From Thalassoroseus pseudoceratinae (GTDB lineage: Bacteria; Planctomycetota; Planctomycetia; Planctomycetales; Planctomycetaceae), in assembly GCF_011634775.1 (NCBI RefSeq), contig NZ_JAALXT010000001.1, positions 992,001-1,056,000 on the forward strand: a stretch of 64,000 nt of DNA, given 5' to 3'. Numbering within the stretch: position 1 is the first letter of the stretch; every line of letters starts with the position of its first letter. Both the position numbers and the translations under genes were made by a program. The notes beneath the pieces were generated by a model. The model did no database searches. It was not told where the DNA came from and saw only the letters and a program-made list of their open reading frames with translations. This document shows, in pieces, positions 25,558 to 34,658 of this stretch.

Positions 25558-27363
25558 ATGTCGTTTGCCAACCCTTGGGGATTACTCGCGTTGCTGGCGA
25601 TGCCAGCGATTGTGGCGATTCATATGTACCATCGCCGCTTTCCACCGATCGTAGTCGCGGGCGTGCACTTGTGGGGTGTTCAACATGAGATGCGGTCAGT
25701 CGGTCGCAAACGAGAACGTCTACCGATCACACCATCATTGCTGCTTGAACTCCTGGCAGCGTTTCTGATTGCCATGATCCTGTCGCAACCGCGTTTCGGG
25801 GAACTCGGACGCGCGACGCACTTGGTTGTGGTTCTCGACAATTCCGCTTCGATGCAAGCCGAGCCGAATCGGAACACCTCGTTCCGTGACCTCGCAGCGA
25901 CGAAATTGCTGGAGCGGTTGGATGAATTGAACCGTGGAAGTCGTGTAACCGCACTGATCACCGGCAACCGACCGGAAACGTTGATCGGCCCGTTGGCCAG
26001 TGTCGACGAAGCTCGCGAACAGATTTCCGAGTGGCAACCGACGGCCTCGATTCATGAATTCAGCTCTGCCTGGGACCAAGCCGCACAATTTGCGGGTGAT
26101 TCCGGGGACATGCTGTTTTTGACGGACCACTTACCGACGGACGCAACACCGCTCCCTCGACGCATGGAAACCTGGGCCGTTGGCGAGCGATTACCGAATG
26201 TGGCGATTCTCGCGGCTCGTTGGCAGATTGATCCCGACTCAGCGGATAACGAAATCTACTTACGATTCGTTAACTACAACACAAACACGGCCGTTGTATC
26301 TGTGCAGGGCCGAGCAGGGGAGCAGCCCATTTTTGAACAGGATTTGACCATCGCTCCCGGTGCCGAAACGCCGCTGTTGGTTCCTGTTCCGTCAGGCCTC
26401 GGCATCATGACCATTGATCTCTCAACGCCCCAAGACGGTTTGGCGATCGACAACGCTGTGACCCTGATTGAACCCCGCGAACGGCCAGTGAAGATCGCCG
26501 TCGATCTGGCGGCTGATCCAACGACGCAAGCCGCCGTGAACAAGGCAATCGAAGCAATCCCGGACATCGAACAAGTGTCGGCGGATGACGCCGATCTCGT
26601 CATCACATCACCGAATCCGCTGCCACGATCCGACCGAGAATTGTGGTGGTTGGGAATCGGTCCGCTCAGCCGAACGGACGAAGCGAAGGAAGCGGCGGTG
26701 GATCTCGGTGGGCCGTACATTCTCGAAAAACGCCATCCACTCTTGGAAGGCTTGGAGTTGGGGAACTTGGTTTGGGGTGGGGTTCAGGAGATCGGTTTGA
26801 ACGTCAATCCGCTGATCACCGCCGACCAACTTCCATTGCTCGGTCAACTTGAAGGCACTCGTACGACGGCGTTTCTGTTGAACATCGATCTGAGCCGATC
26901 GCAGCTCAGCGAGAGCGAAAACTGGCCGATCCTGCTCAGCAACCTGATCGAACTTCGCCGGGACGATCTGCCGGGACTCCGGCGTTGGAATTACCGCGTC
27001 GGTGAGATCATCCGATTTCGTTGGCCGTTATCCGAGAGCGATACGGACCTGCAATTGGTCAGTGAGCAATCCGAACGGGAGTTGGCACGTGACCTCTATG
27101 GAATCGTCGAAATCGGCGGGCTCGACCAACCGGGTGTCTACGAGATCTTCGATGGCGAGAAACTGTTGGACCGCTTCGCCGTCAACTTTCATGACCCACG
27201 TGAATCCGTACTGACGGCACTGAACGACGGTGTCATCGAACCGCAGTCCACCGAAACCGCCAATGACTTCCGCTTCGATAACCCATATTCCTGGCTGATC
27301 TTACTGGCACTCGCAGTCGTTATGGTCGCAGCACTTGCAGACTGGCGGGTTGTCAAAGCGTAA
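25558..27363 (+). CDS. BatA/VWA-type membrane protein
   Basis: A 601-residue protein. It opens with the BatA N-terminal signature 'MSFANPWGLLALLAMPAIVAIHMYHRR', followed by a second membrane helix ('LLLELLAAFLIAMILSQP'), a VWA domain (about 90-240, 'VVVLDNSASMQAEPN', 'MLFLTDHLP'), a long extracytoplasmic region and a final helix ('SWLILLALAVVMVAALADW'). Bat-type proteins form part of MoxR/VWA complexes; no MoxR ATPase is nearby. The frame is open from 25363, but the BatA domain starts at 25558. Confidence 0.88.
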   Translation: MSFANPWGLLALLAMPAIVAIHMYHRRFPPIVVAGVHLWGVQHEMRSVGRKRERLPITPSLLLELLAAFLIAMILSQPRFGELGRATHLVVVLDNSASMQAEPNRNTSFRDLAATKLLERLDELNRGSRVTALITGNRPETLIGPLASVDEAREQISEWQPTASIHEFSSAWDQAAQFAGDSGDMLFLTDHLPTDATPLPRRMETWAVGERLPNVAILAARWQIDPDSADNEIYLRFVNYNTNTAVVSVQGRAGEQPIFEQDLTIAPGAETPLLVPVPSGLGIMTIDLSTPQDGLAIDNAVTLIEPRERPVKIAVDLAADPTTQAAVNKAIEAIPDIEQVSADDADLVITSPNPLPRSDRELWWLGIGPLSRTDEAKEAAVDLGGPYILEKRHPLLEGLELGNLVWGGVQEIGLNVNPLITADQLPLLGQLEGTRTTAFLLNIDLSRSQLSESENWPILLSNLIELRRDDLPGLRRWNYRVGEIIRFRWPLSESDTDLQLVSEQSERELARDLYGIVEIGGLDQPGVYEIFDGEKLLDRFAVNFHDPRESVLTALNDGVIEPQSTETANDFRFDNPYSWLILLALAVVMVAALADWRVVKA

Positions 27364-27561
27364 CGAGTTGTCAGCCGGGGCACACCAGTTAAACGCGACG
27401 AGGTTTTTACCGAACCGATGTGTCAGACTCGGTCTCGGCAATGGCATACGGTTCCCTTTTTCGCCTATCTCGCTACGATTCACGGTGTCTCGGCTTGAAT
27501 GAACCGAAAGTTCACTGCAGTGTTTTAGTGAGGGATGCCAATCTCTCGGAGTTTGATACGA

Positions 27562-27903
27562 ATGAAGTGGTTTTTGTCTTCCAAGATACATCATGCGACC
27601 GTTACGCAAGCGGATGTGGAATATATCGGCAGCATTACGATTGATTCCTCGCTGATGGAGCGAGTCGGTTTGGAACCCGGCGAAAAGGTCATGGTCGCAG
27701 CGTTGGAGTCCGGGGCACGGCTGGAAACCTACGTTCTCGAAGGGGAACCCGACAGCGGCGTGATTTGCATGAACGGCCCGGCGGCACGACAGATTCAAGC
27801 AGGCGACCACATCATCATTTTCGGCTACACACTCTCCGAAACCCCAATCGAGCCGAAAGCCATCTTGGTGGATGGAGAGAACCATTTCGTGAAGTGGTTG
27901 TAA
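27562..27903 (+). CDS. panD: Aspartate 1-decarboxylase
   Basis: Pyruvoyl enzyme that makes beta-alanine for pantothenate and CoA. The 113-residue protein shows the family pattern 'LSSKIHHATVTQADVEYIGS', with self-cleavage expected at the Gly-Ser of 'YIGSITID'. The new N-terminal serine forms the pyruvoyl group. 'GVICMNGPAARQIQAGD' is the conserved C-terminal core. The ATG at 27562 gives the expected 'MKWFLSSKIH' opening; an ATG at 27535 is less likely. No other pantothenate gene is adjacent. Confidence 0.93.
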   Translation: MKWFLSSKIHHATVTQADVEYIGSITIDSSLMERVGLEPGEKVMVAALESGARLETYVLEGEPDSGVICMNGPAARQIQAGDHIIIFGYTLSETPIEPKAILVDGENHFVKWL

Positions 27904-28066
27904 TTCGGGCGTGGTTCGCTTGATGCAACGAACGCCTCTGGAATGAAGGAGTATTCACACAGGTTTTGCGTGACAGGCATACAGATCGTCGCTACGATCA
28001 GAAGAGGTTGCTAAGATCACTTCTTCCCTCCTGTTTCTATGGGCCAACATGCCGGGAGGTCGTCAG

Positions 28067-30208
28067 ATGCCGAAACCATCATCGAAACCAGACTCAATTT
28101 CACCTTCATGTGCTCAAGCTCTGCGAGAGTATCGGACTCGTTTGGCCGCCGGCGAGCGGATTCCGATTGAAGATTTCCTCGCCGAACACCCCACGATCGC
28201 GTCCGAGTTGCGGGCAGCGCTGAAGGACTTCACCAAACCCTCTGCTTCTGCCAAACGACGACCTCGGCGACACGAGCGAGAAACCCATTCCACCGGGCCT
28301 TTGGAATCAGAAACCGGAGAACAACCTCCTATGCCATCGGCTGGTCAAGTCAATGAACTGTCGTTGCCCCTGGAGTTCGGTCGGTACCGTATCGAGAAGC
28401 AACTCGGACGCGGAGCGATGGGTGCCGTATATCTCGCTCACGATAAGCAACTCGACCGTCCCGTTGCACTCAAGACACCAACGCTCACGACGAACAAGAA
28501 CGGTCGACAACGGATCGAACGCTTCGAACGTGAAGCCCGCGCTGCTGCCCGACTGAACCATGAGTTCATCTGCACGATCTACGATGTCGGTGAGATCGAC
28601 AAGGTGAATTTCATTGCGATGGAATTCGTCGACGGCAAACCGCTTTCGGAACTTGTCGGTACTCCCTGGCCGGAACGTCGCGCCGTATTGATGGTGCGTC
28701 GGCTCGCATTGGCGATGGATCACGCCCACGCAGCCGATGTCGTTCACCGCGATCTCAAACCCGCCAACATCATGATCGATCGGCAAAAGCGACCGAAAAT
28801 CATGGACTTCGGTTTAGCGCGGCAAGTCGATAGCGATGACGAGGAAAGCCGAATGACCCAGGAAGGGGCAATCCTTGGCACTCCGGCGTATATGTCCCCT
28901 GAGCAAGTCTTGGGAGACCTCGATACCGGCCCTCCCGCCGACATCTACGCCCTTGGCATCATCCTATACGAATTGTTGACCGGCAACGTCCCGTTCCGTG
29001 GTGGTACAACGGTCGTGCTTGGGCAAATCCTCGGTGCGGAAACTCCACACCTACGCCAAGCACTCGCAGAAATTGATCCCGAATTGGACGCCATCTGCGC
29101 CCGTGCAATGGCGAAGAAACCGGAAGACCGCTTCCGCTCGATGAAAGAGTTTGCTCAACAACTCACAGAGTTCTTGCAAGGGAAGTCGACAGCAGGATCA
29201 CAGTCAAATGCCGATCCCGTTGCGCCACCATCTGAACTTCCCCCCACATTAGATTTCGACACGCAAACGCCGCCAGTTGCCTCTCCGCCTCCACTGCAGT
29301 TTGCCACGGATCCTCCGGTCACGGTATCCGAACCCGCGTCCGCCGCGGTTGGTGGCAGTAGTTTGTTTGCCGTCGCTCCGACACCGACTCGGGCATCCGC
29401 GAAAAAGAAGGACTACTCCAACGCCGGGCTGATCACGCTGAGTCTCGGATTCGTCAGCCTCGTGGCGTTGCTGATCGGTGGAGCAATCTTTCTTTCACAA
29501 TCGCCAGCGGAATCAGTCGAAACCGAGGCGGTCGCCGCTGACTCTCCGAAATCGCAACGCTCGACGAAGAAAGCCAAACCCGTCGAAAATCAGCCACCCG
29601 CTGAGCCCGAGCCCGAAAACATCGAAGTTGTCGAAGCCCCCGAAACAGGAGAGTCACCGACAAACGACGAAACCAATGCGACGGTCGCCAGTACACAATC
29701 ACCGTCGACAAGCCCACCAACGAGTCCTGCACCAATCACGATGGGAAATCGCGGAACAAGGGGGCCAACCATCATCAACCGACCGGCAAACCGCAATCGG
29801 AATGGGAGTGGCGGTTTTGGGCAAGGTGGTTTCGCGGGTGCTGGAAGTGGGGGACTAGTTAGCCCATCGAACGCGACAGAGCCGGCGGAACCATCCAAAG
29901 ACGAGCCGGAACAAACAGACAACGAGCCGAAGAAACCCCGCGATCTGATCGAGGAAAAAAATCAGGCTCGAATTTCTCTCAACAAGACCACCGATCGGCG
30001 AAACTTCGATGATTGGTACAAGCTGCTCGAAGGGCAGTATTCCGATGCTGGTGGCGACCCACGCGAGGGAACCTATCAGTTCTTGCTGGTGAATGGTCAA
30101 CGTTACGAGGCCGACGGTCTGGCCGAGGCCGCCAAATTCATGGCAACGAAAATACCGGTCAAGAACAGTTCGAGCCGGTATCGAGTTTGGTATCAACCAG
30201 CCAAATAG
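28067..30208 (+). CDS. Membrane-anchored serine/threonine protein kinase (PknB type)
   Basis: A 713-residue kinase. After a variable N-terminal region of about 100 residues, the kinase domain (about 105-375) has the glycine loop 'QLGRGAMGAVYLAHD', catalytic lysine in 'PVALKTPTL', 'VVHRDLKPANIMI', 'IMDFGLARQ' and 'GTPAYMSPEQVLG'. It is followed by a Pro/Ser linker, one membrane helix ('LITLSLGFVSLVALLIGGAIFL'), a low-complexity extracytoplasmic stretch and a C-terminal domain of about 100 residues. GGGAGG seven bases before 28067 supports that start over the ATG at 28049. All catalytic residues are present. Confidence 0.92.
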   Translation: MPKPSSKPDSISPSCAQALREYRTRLAAGERIPIEDFLAEHPTIASELRAALKDFTKPSASAKRRPRRHERETHSTGPLESETGEQPPMPSAGQVNELSLPLEFGRYRIEKQLGRGAMGAVYLAHDKQLDRPVALKTPTLTTNKNGRQRIERFEREARAAARLNHEFICTIYDVGEIDKVNFIAMEFVDGKPLSELVGTPWPERRAVLMVRRLALAMDHAHAADVVHRDLKPANIMIDRQKRPKIMDFGLARQVDSDDEESRMTQEGAILGTPAYMSPEQVLGDLDTGPPADIYALGIILYELLTGNVPFRGGTTVVLGQILGAETPHLRQALAEIDPELDAICARAMAKKPEDRFRSMKEFAQQLTEFLQGKSTAGSQSNADPVAPPSELPPTLDFDTQTPPVASPPPLQFATDPPVTVSEPASAAVGGSSLFAVAPTPTRASAKKKDYSNAGLITLSLGFVSLVALLIGGAIFLSQSPAESVETEAVAADSPKSQRSTKKAKPVENQPPAEPEPENIEVVEAPETGESPTNDETNATVASTQSPSTSPPTSPAPITMGNRGTRGPTIINRPANRNRNGSGGFGQGGFAGAGSGGLVSPSNATEPAEPSKDEPEQTDNEPKKPRDLIEEKNQARISLNKTTDRRNFDDWYKLLEGQYSDAGGDPREGTYQFLLVNGQRYEADGLAEAAKFMATKIPVKNSSSRYRVWYQPAK

Positions 30209-30382
30209 GGAATAACCTCTAACGACGCAAAGGACTTGCAGCAAACGACAGAGTTTCGACTCTGGGAATCAACTTGTTTTTCGATTAATCCACCGACCAA
30301 CTCTGCCGATGATAATTCGCGGCGGTGGCTCCGCAAAATCACGAATCCCACCATCACTGAACTTTCGTCTCGAAGGAGAGTC

Positions 30383-30649
30383 ATGGCAGACCATTCCGAA
30401 CACCAAAAAAAAATCATCAAACGCTACTATGACAATCGCGATGACATCGACCAAGAACGACTCAGTGAAATGGTGACCAACCTCTACCTGTCGGATTCCG
30501 CGAAGCAAAAGGATCGCATCTGGCAACGTGCCGAGGAAACAATGCTCCGTCTGGGAGTCCCGGAAAGTCGAGTTGCCCACATCCTCGCCGAGAAAAATCC
30601 AGCCATTCTCGCGGAGGTCGTTGCTGATCTCCAATCCGGAAAAATCTGA
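30383..30649 (+). CDS. Small conserved-looking protein of unknown function
   Basis: An 88-residue, highly charged, probably all-helical cytoplasmic protein ('IIKRYYDNRDDIDQERLSEM', 'VAHILAEKNPAILAEVVADL'). A good ribosome site (GAAGGAGAG) precedes the ATG and a terminator follows, so the gene is real despite its size. A run of nine A at codons 8-11 is a potential slippage site. No family recognised. Confidence 0.75.
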   Translation: MADHSEHQKKIIKRYYDNRDDIDQERLSEMVTNLYLSDSAKQKDRIWQRAEETMLRLGVPESRVAHILAEKNPAILAEVVADLQSGKI

Positions 30650-30675
30650 TTCAGGACAGCACCGCGATCCGCTCC

Positions 30676-30711
30676 AAATCCCGTCTTGACTCGCGTCAAC
30701 GGGATTTTTTT
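30676..30711 (+). terminator. Rho-independent terminator
   Basis: The stem AAATCCCG (30676-30683) pairs with CGGGATTT (30100+ side at 30700-30707), continued by TTGAC/GTCAA (30086-30099 equivalent at 30686-30690 and 30695-30699) after a two-base bulge, with a TCGC loop and a seven-T run. It ends the small-protein transcript before rpsO. Confidence 0.85.
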
Positions 30712-30852
30712 GCGTCCGGACAATCTCGGACCGCTTGACTGTTGATTTCTGCACCGAGCTTGTTAGAGTAGCCGTCTTGAAATTCAGTTCAGAACAATTG
30801 GACTGCGCAAACAAAAACGCGTGGTCATCTGTGTATGGAGTCGGTCGTTACG

Positions 30853-31122
30853 ATGTCTGTGACCAAAGAGCGGAAATCAGAAATTGTTGAAGAATACCGA
30901 CGTTCGGACAACGACGTCGGTTCACCGGAAGTCCAAATCGCGGTCGCCACAGAGCGAATCGCCAACCTGACGACTCACCTCCGGGAAAACCCCAAAGATT
31001 ACGCAAGCCAACGTGGCTTGATGCAACTCGTGAGTCGTCGCAAGAAATTGCTCCGTTACTTGGCTGACAACACGCCAGAACGGTACCGTGAGATTCTCAA
31101 GCGGTTGAACCTCCGGAAGTAG
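30853..31122 (+). CDS. rpsO: 30S ribosomal protein S15
   Basis: An 89-residue protein of the small subunit that binds 16S rRNA early in assembly. Recognised by 'GSPEVQIAVATERIANLTTHL' and 'RGLMQLVSRRKKLLRYLADN', the universal S15 core. The ATG at 30853 gives the normal 'MSVTKERK' opening; an in-frame ATG 18 bp earlier is unlikely. It is followed by pnp, the common bacterial rpsO-pnp order. In E. coli S15 represses its own translation through a leader structure; I cannot see an equivalent here. Confidence 0.96.
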   Translation: MSVTKERKSEIVEEYRRSDNDVGSPEVQIAVATERIANLTTHLRENPKDYASQRGLMQLVSRRKKLLRYLADNTPERYREILKRLNLRK

Positions 31123-31483
31123 TCATTCGCGGGTTAACTTACTCGCGATGTGTCTGTTGGTTGTTGAAGAAATAGTCGTCATTAATCGTTGAAGTGAACG
31201 TCGAAGGCTGGTGCTTTCGATGGTTGGATTGGAATAACAAGAGTATTTCGCAGATTGACGGGCGACAAACCAAATGGTCGCCCTGTTGTCAGACGCGGTA
31301 AGACACCCACACTAATCGAAGTTAATCTCTTGGCGCTGCGGTTGTCCACAACTGCAGCGTATTCGTAAATTTCGTCATGTCTTCCCGCCGCGTCCCCTCA
31401 AATGCGATGTTCTTTCGCTGGTCGCTTCCCCTGCCAGCAGTGTCGGTGTGTCGTCAAAATTCTGAATGCTAGGATGGAAAATC
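31123..31483 (+). promoter_or_regulatory. rpsO-pnp intergenic leader with a hairpin
   Basis: A 361-base spacer. It contains the hairpin GGGCGAC (31260-31266) with GTCGCCC (31277-31283), which can be extended by TGAC/GTCA. There is no T run, so it fits an attenuator or an RNA-processing stem in the pnp leader better than a terminator. In other bacteria pnp leaders are cleaved by RNase III as part of autoregulation; whether that holds here is untested. Confidence 0.5.
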
Positions 31484-33604
31484 GTGAGTAAAGTAACAGT
31501 TGAACGGGAAATTGGCGGCCAAAAGCTGAGTTTGACAACCGGAGATTGGGCGAAACAGGCAAGCGGGGCAGTTCGGGTTCAGTACGGGGAAACAGTTCTT
31601 TTTGTTGCCGCTCAGAGCGGGCCGGCACGTCCTGGCATCGACTTCTTCCCACTCCAAGTCGATTATCGTGAACGATTGGCCGCATCCGGTAAATTCGCCG
31701 GTGGCTTCCTCAAACGAGAAGGTCGCCCCACCACCCGTGAAATTCTCGCTGCTCGCCTCACCGACCGTCCAATTCGCCCCTTGTTCCCCGAAGGTTACAA
31801 GGACGAGCTACAAGTTCTTTGCAACGTCTTGGCCGCTGATCCCGAAAACGATCCCGATGCCTTGACGATCCTCGGTGCCAGTGCCGCCATCATGTTGTCG
31901 CCGGTTCCATTCCAGGGCCCGATTGGCGGGCTGCGGGTCGGTCTTATCGACGATGAATTCGTCGTCTTGCCGACCATTCAACAGATGAAGGAAAGCAAGC
32001 TCGACCTCATTGTTGCGGGAAGTCGGGAAAGCGTGTTGATGATCGAAGGGTTTGGGGAGGAAATCCCCGAACAACAAATGGCTGATGCCATTGCCTTCGC
32101 TCACAGTGAAATTCAAAAGCTCTGCGATCTTCAAGACGAGTTCGTCAAGAAGGTCGGCGTTGAACCCGTCGAATGGGAAGCTCCACCGGAAAACCCATTC
32201 GAAAAGATGCTCAAGAACAAAGCCTATTCGCGGATCAAGAAAGCGAAGATGGCTGGCAAAAAGCAAGAGCGTCACGGCGAAGTCGCGGAAATCCGCCAAG
32301 AGTTTATCGACGAGTTGTTCCCGGATGACGCCACCGAAACCGAAGATGGCGATTCGCTCAATGACTTCAAAGATGCGTTCTACAAATTGGAACGTCAGGC
32401 CGTTCGAGACTTGATCCTCGAAGGCAAGCGACTCGATGGTCGCAAACCAGCGGATTTGCGTCCCGTTTCTTGCGAAGTCGGCGTGCTTCCGCGAGTTCAT
32501 GGGTCGGCGGTCTTTACCCGTGGTGAAACGCAATCTCTGGGCATGATCACGCTGGGCACCGCTCGCGACCAGCAACGTGTCGACGGATTGTACGAGGAGA
32601 TCTCCGAGCGATTCATGTTGCACTATTACTTCCCATCGTTCTCGGTGGGCGAAGTGCGACCGATTCGTGGACCGGGCCGTCGGGAAATTGGTCACGGAAT
32701 GTTGGCCCAACGTTCTGTCGAACCCATCTTGCCCACACCGGACAAGTTTCCCTACACGATCCGAGCCATTTCCGACATTCTGGAATCCAACGGGTCCAGC
32801 TCGATGGCAACCGTGTGCTCGGCGACGTTGTCGATGATGGACGCAGGCGTGCCACTTCAGCAACCGGTCGCCGGGATTTCCATCGGAATCGTGATGGAGA
32901 GTGAATCGAAATACACTCTGCTCACCGACATTATGGGTGATGAAGACCATTACGGCGATATGGACTTCAAAGTCGCCGGAACGCAACGCGGAATCACCGG
33001 TATTCAGCTCGACCTCAAGAATTCAGGGATCACCGAGGAAATCGTCCGAGCGACGTTGACGCAGGCTCGACAAGCCCGAATTCAACTGCTCAAGACAATG
33101 CTGACGACCATTCGTCGCCCACGCGGGGACATCTCCGATTTCGCTCCACGTTTGCGACAAGTCAAAATCGATCCCGAAAAGATCGGCTTGCTCATTGGAC
33201 CGGGTGGGAAAACCATTCGTGCCATGCAAGAAAACAGCGGTGCCCAGATCGACATTCAGGACGACGGAACCGTCACGATCGCGGCCAACAACGGTGAATC
33301 CGCTGCCAAGGCTCTTGCGGCTATTGAAGCCATGACCGAAGAGATCAAAGTCGGTCGCATCTACGCAGGTACCGTCAGTTCCATTAAAGACTTCGGAGCG
33401 TTTATTGAAATTGCTCCGGGCAAAGATGGGCTGTGCCACATCAGTGAATTAGCCGATGGCTTCGTCAAGAACGTATCTGACGTCGTCAAAGTTGGTGACC
33501 AGATCGACGTCAAAGTCATCGCAGTTGATGAGCAAAACCGCGTCAAGCTCTCGCGAAAGGCCGTCGTCGCAGAGCAAAATAGCGATGAAGAAAGTGACGA
33601 CTAG
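31484..33604 (+). CDS. pnp: Polynucleotide phosphorylase
   Basis: 3'-5' phosphorolytic exoribonuclease of the RNA degradosome, about 706 residues, usual length. It has a first RNase PH domain (about 5-220), a helical linker, a second RNase PH domain (about 310-540), a KH domain ('LLIGPGGKTIRAMQENSGAQ') and an S1 domain ('AGTVSSIKDFGAFIEIAPGK'). GTG at 31484 with AGGA nine bases upstream is the better start; an in-frame ATG at 31466 has no site. A conspicuous hairpin begins 15 bases after the stop. Confidence 0.97.
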   Translation: MSKVTVEREIGGQKLSLTTGDWAKQASGAVRVQYGETVLFVAAQSGPARPGIDFFPLQVDYRERLAASGKFAGGFLKREGRPTTREILAARLTDRPIRPLFPEGYKDELQVLCNVLAADPENDPDALTILGASAAIMLSPVPFQGPIGGLRVGLIDDEFVVLPTIQQMKESKLDLIVAGSRESVLMIEGFGEEIPEQQMADAIAFAHSEIQKLCDLQDEFVKKVGVEPVEWEAPPENPFEKMLKNKAYSRIKKAKMAGKKQERHGEVAEIRQEFIDELFPDDATETEDGDSLNDFKDAFYKLERQAVRDLILEGKRLDGRKPADLRPVSCEVGVLPRVHGSAVFTRGETQSLGMITLGTARDQQRVDGLYEEISERFMLHYYFPSFSVGEVRPIRGPGRREIGHGMLAQRSVEPILPTPDKFPYTIRAISDILESNGSSSMATVCSATLSMMDAGVPLQQPVAGISIGIVMESESKYTLLTDIMGDEDHYGDMDFKVAGTQRGITGIQLDLKNSGITEEIVRATLTQARQARIQLLKTMLTTIRRPRGDISDFAPRLRQVKIDPEKIGLLIGPGGKTIRAMQENSGAQIDIQDDGTVTIAANNGESAAKALAAIEAMTEEIKVGRIYAGTVSSIKDFGAFIEIAPGKDGLCHISELADGFVKNVSDVVKVGDQIDVKVIAVDEQNRVKLSRKAVVAEQNSDEESDD

Positions 33605-33619
33605 AACGCGTTTCACATA

Positions 33620-33677
33620 GGTGTCGTGGTCAACGACCGGTTTTCCTGCGGGAAAACATATCGTCAACCACGACACC
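33620..33677. repeat. Long interrupted hairpin downstream of pnp
   Basis: A 58-base palindrome. GGTGTCGTGGT (33620-33630) pairs with ACCACGACACC (33667-33677), then a CA/CA internal loop, ACGA (33633-33636) with TCGT (33661-33664), a three-by-three loop, and GTTTTCC (33640-33646) with GGAAAAC (33651-33657) closed by TGCG. That is 22 pairs with symmetric internal loops and no T tract, so it is not a standard terminator. Confidence 0.7.
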
Positions 33678-33777
33678 GAATCGATCCTCGTCCTCGTCAT
33701 CATTCCGTATTTTGTGATCCGCATCGGTCTCGGCTGCCGATCGTTTCAGCTGACACTCTTGCTCGCCTTGAAGAAGC

Positions 33778-34512
33778 ATGAATGCGGATCGTTCTTTCTC
33801 CGATGACGAACGCAAGCGGTTGCAATCACAGTCGGCCGAAATTGCCACCCTCGCAGGTGGCTTGGCACACGAGATTCGCAACCCGCTCTCAACCATCAGC
33901 CTGAATTTGGAGTTGATGGCGGAAGACCTCGAGCAAACCGACGGCAGCCAACGCGACCGTCGTTTGCTCAACAAGGTCAACTTGCTCCAGCGGGAATGTC
34001 GGCAGCTTGATCAAATCCTCACTCAGTTTTTGCAGTTCGCAAGACTTGGGGAACTCCATCGAGTCGAGTCCGATTGGAACGCCATCGTTCGCGAGTTCAT
34101 CGAGTCGTACCAGATGCAGGCAGACGACGCCGGTGTGGAGATCAGTCCGCATTTGGCGACAGATCTCCCCGCAGTGTGGATCGATCAAGCCCTGATCCGC
34201 CAAGCGATTCTCAACTTGGCGATCAATGCTCAACAGGCAATGCCAGACGGCGGAACGCTTGAGTTACTGACCTATGCCGATGGCGAATTTGCCTGCCTTG
34301 ACGTGATCGACACGGGCGTCGGTATGCACCCCGATATGCTCGATCGCATGTTCCGTCCGTTCTTTTCGAGTCGGAAGGGAGGAAGTGGACTGGGTCTCCC
34401 GACGGTCAAACGAATTGTCGAAGCCCATGACGGGAAACTGACCTGCGAAAGCGAGGTCGGTCGCGGTACCCGGTTCCGAATCTGCATTCCCATCCTGTAT
34501 TCACCGAAATAA
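33778..34512 (+). CDS. Soluble sensor histidine kinase (orphan)
   Basis: A 244-residue cytoplasmic kinase without membrane segments or a recognised sensor domain. The dimerisation/phospho-acceptor segment is 'GGLAHEIRNPLSTISLNLEL' near residue 30, and the ATPase domain has the N box 'NLAINAQQAMP', G1 'IDTGVGMHPD', F 'FRPFFSSRKGGSGLGLPTV' and G2 motifs. The truncated N-terminus suggests that it senses through a partner or is a NtrB-like soluble kinase. No response regulator is in the window. It lies 173 bp after pnp. Confidence 0.9.
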   Translation: MNADRSFSDDERKRLQSQSAEIATLAGGLAHEIRNPLSTISLNLELMAEDLEQTDGSQRDRRLLNKVNLLQRECRQLDQILTQFLQFARLGELHRVESDWNAIVREFIESYQMQADDAGVEISPHLATDLPAVWIDQALIRQAILNLAINAQQAMPDGGTLELLTYADGEFACLDVIDTGVGMHPDMLDRMFRPFFSSRKGGSGLGLPTVKRIVEAHDGKLTCESEVGRGTRFRICIPILYSPK

Positions 34513-34658
34513 CGGGAATTTCAAAAAAATCGGAACCGTTGCTTTTTTGGTGATCTCCCCAGCCGCCTGCTCGTTTCATCTATCAGAATCGAGTAAAATA
34601 CCTGTGTCGGACGTCGAAACTTTGAATTCGACCCCACACACGGAAGGGGATGACTCCA

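Noticed and set aside
31808-32986. 392-codon minus-strand frame within pnp
   Set aside because: Fully antisense to the conserved PNPase domains; no independent family features.
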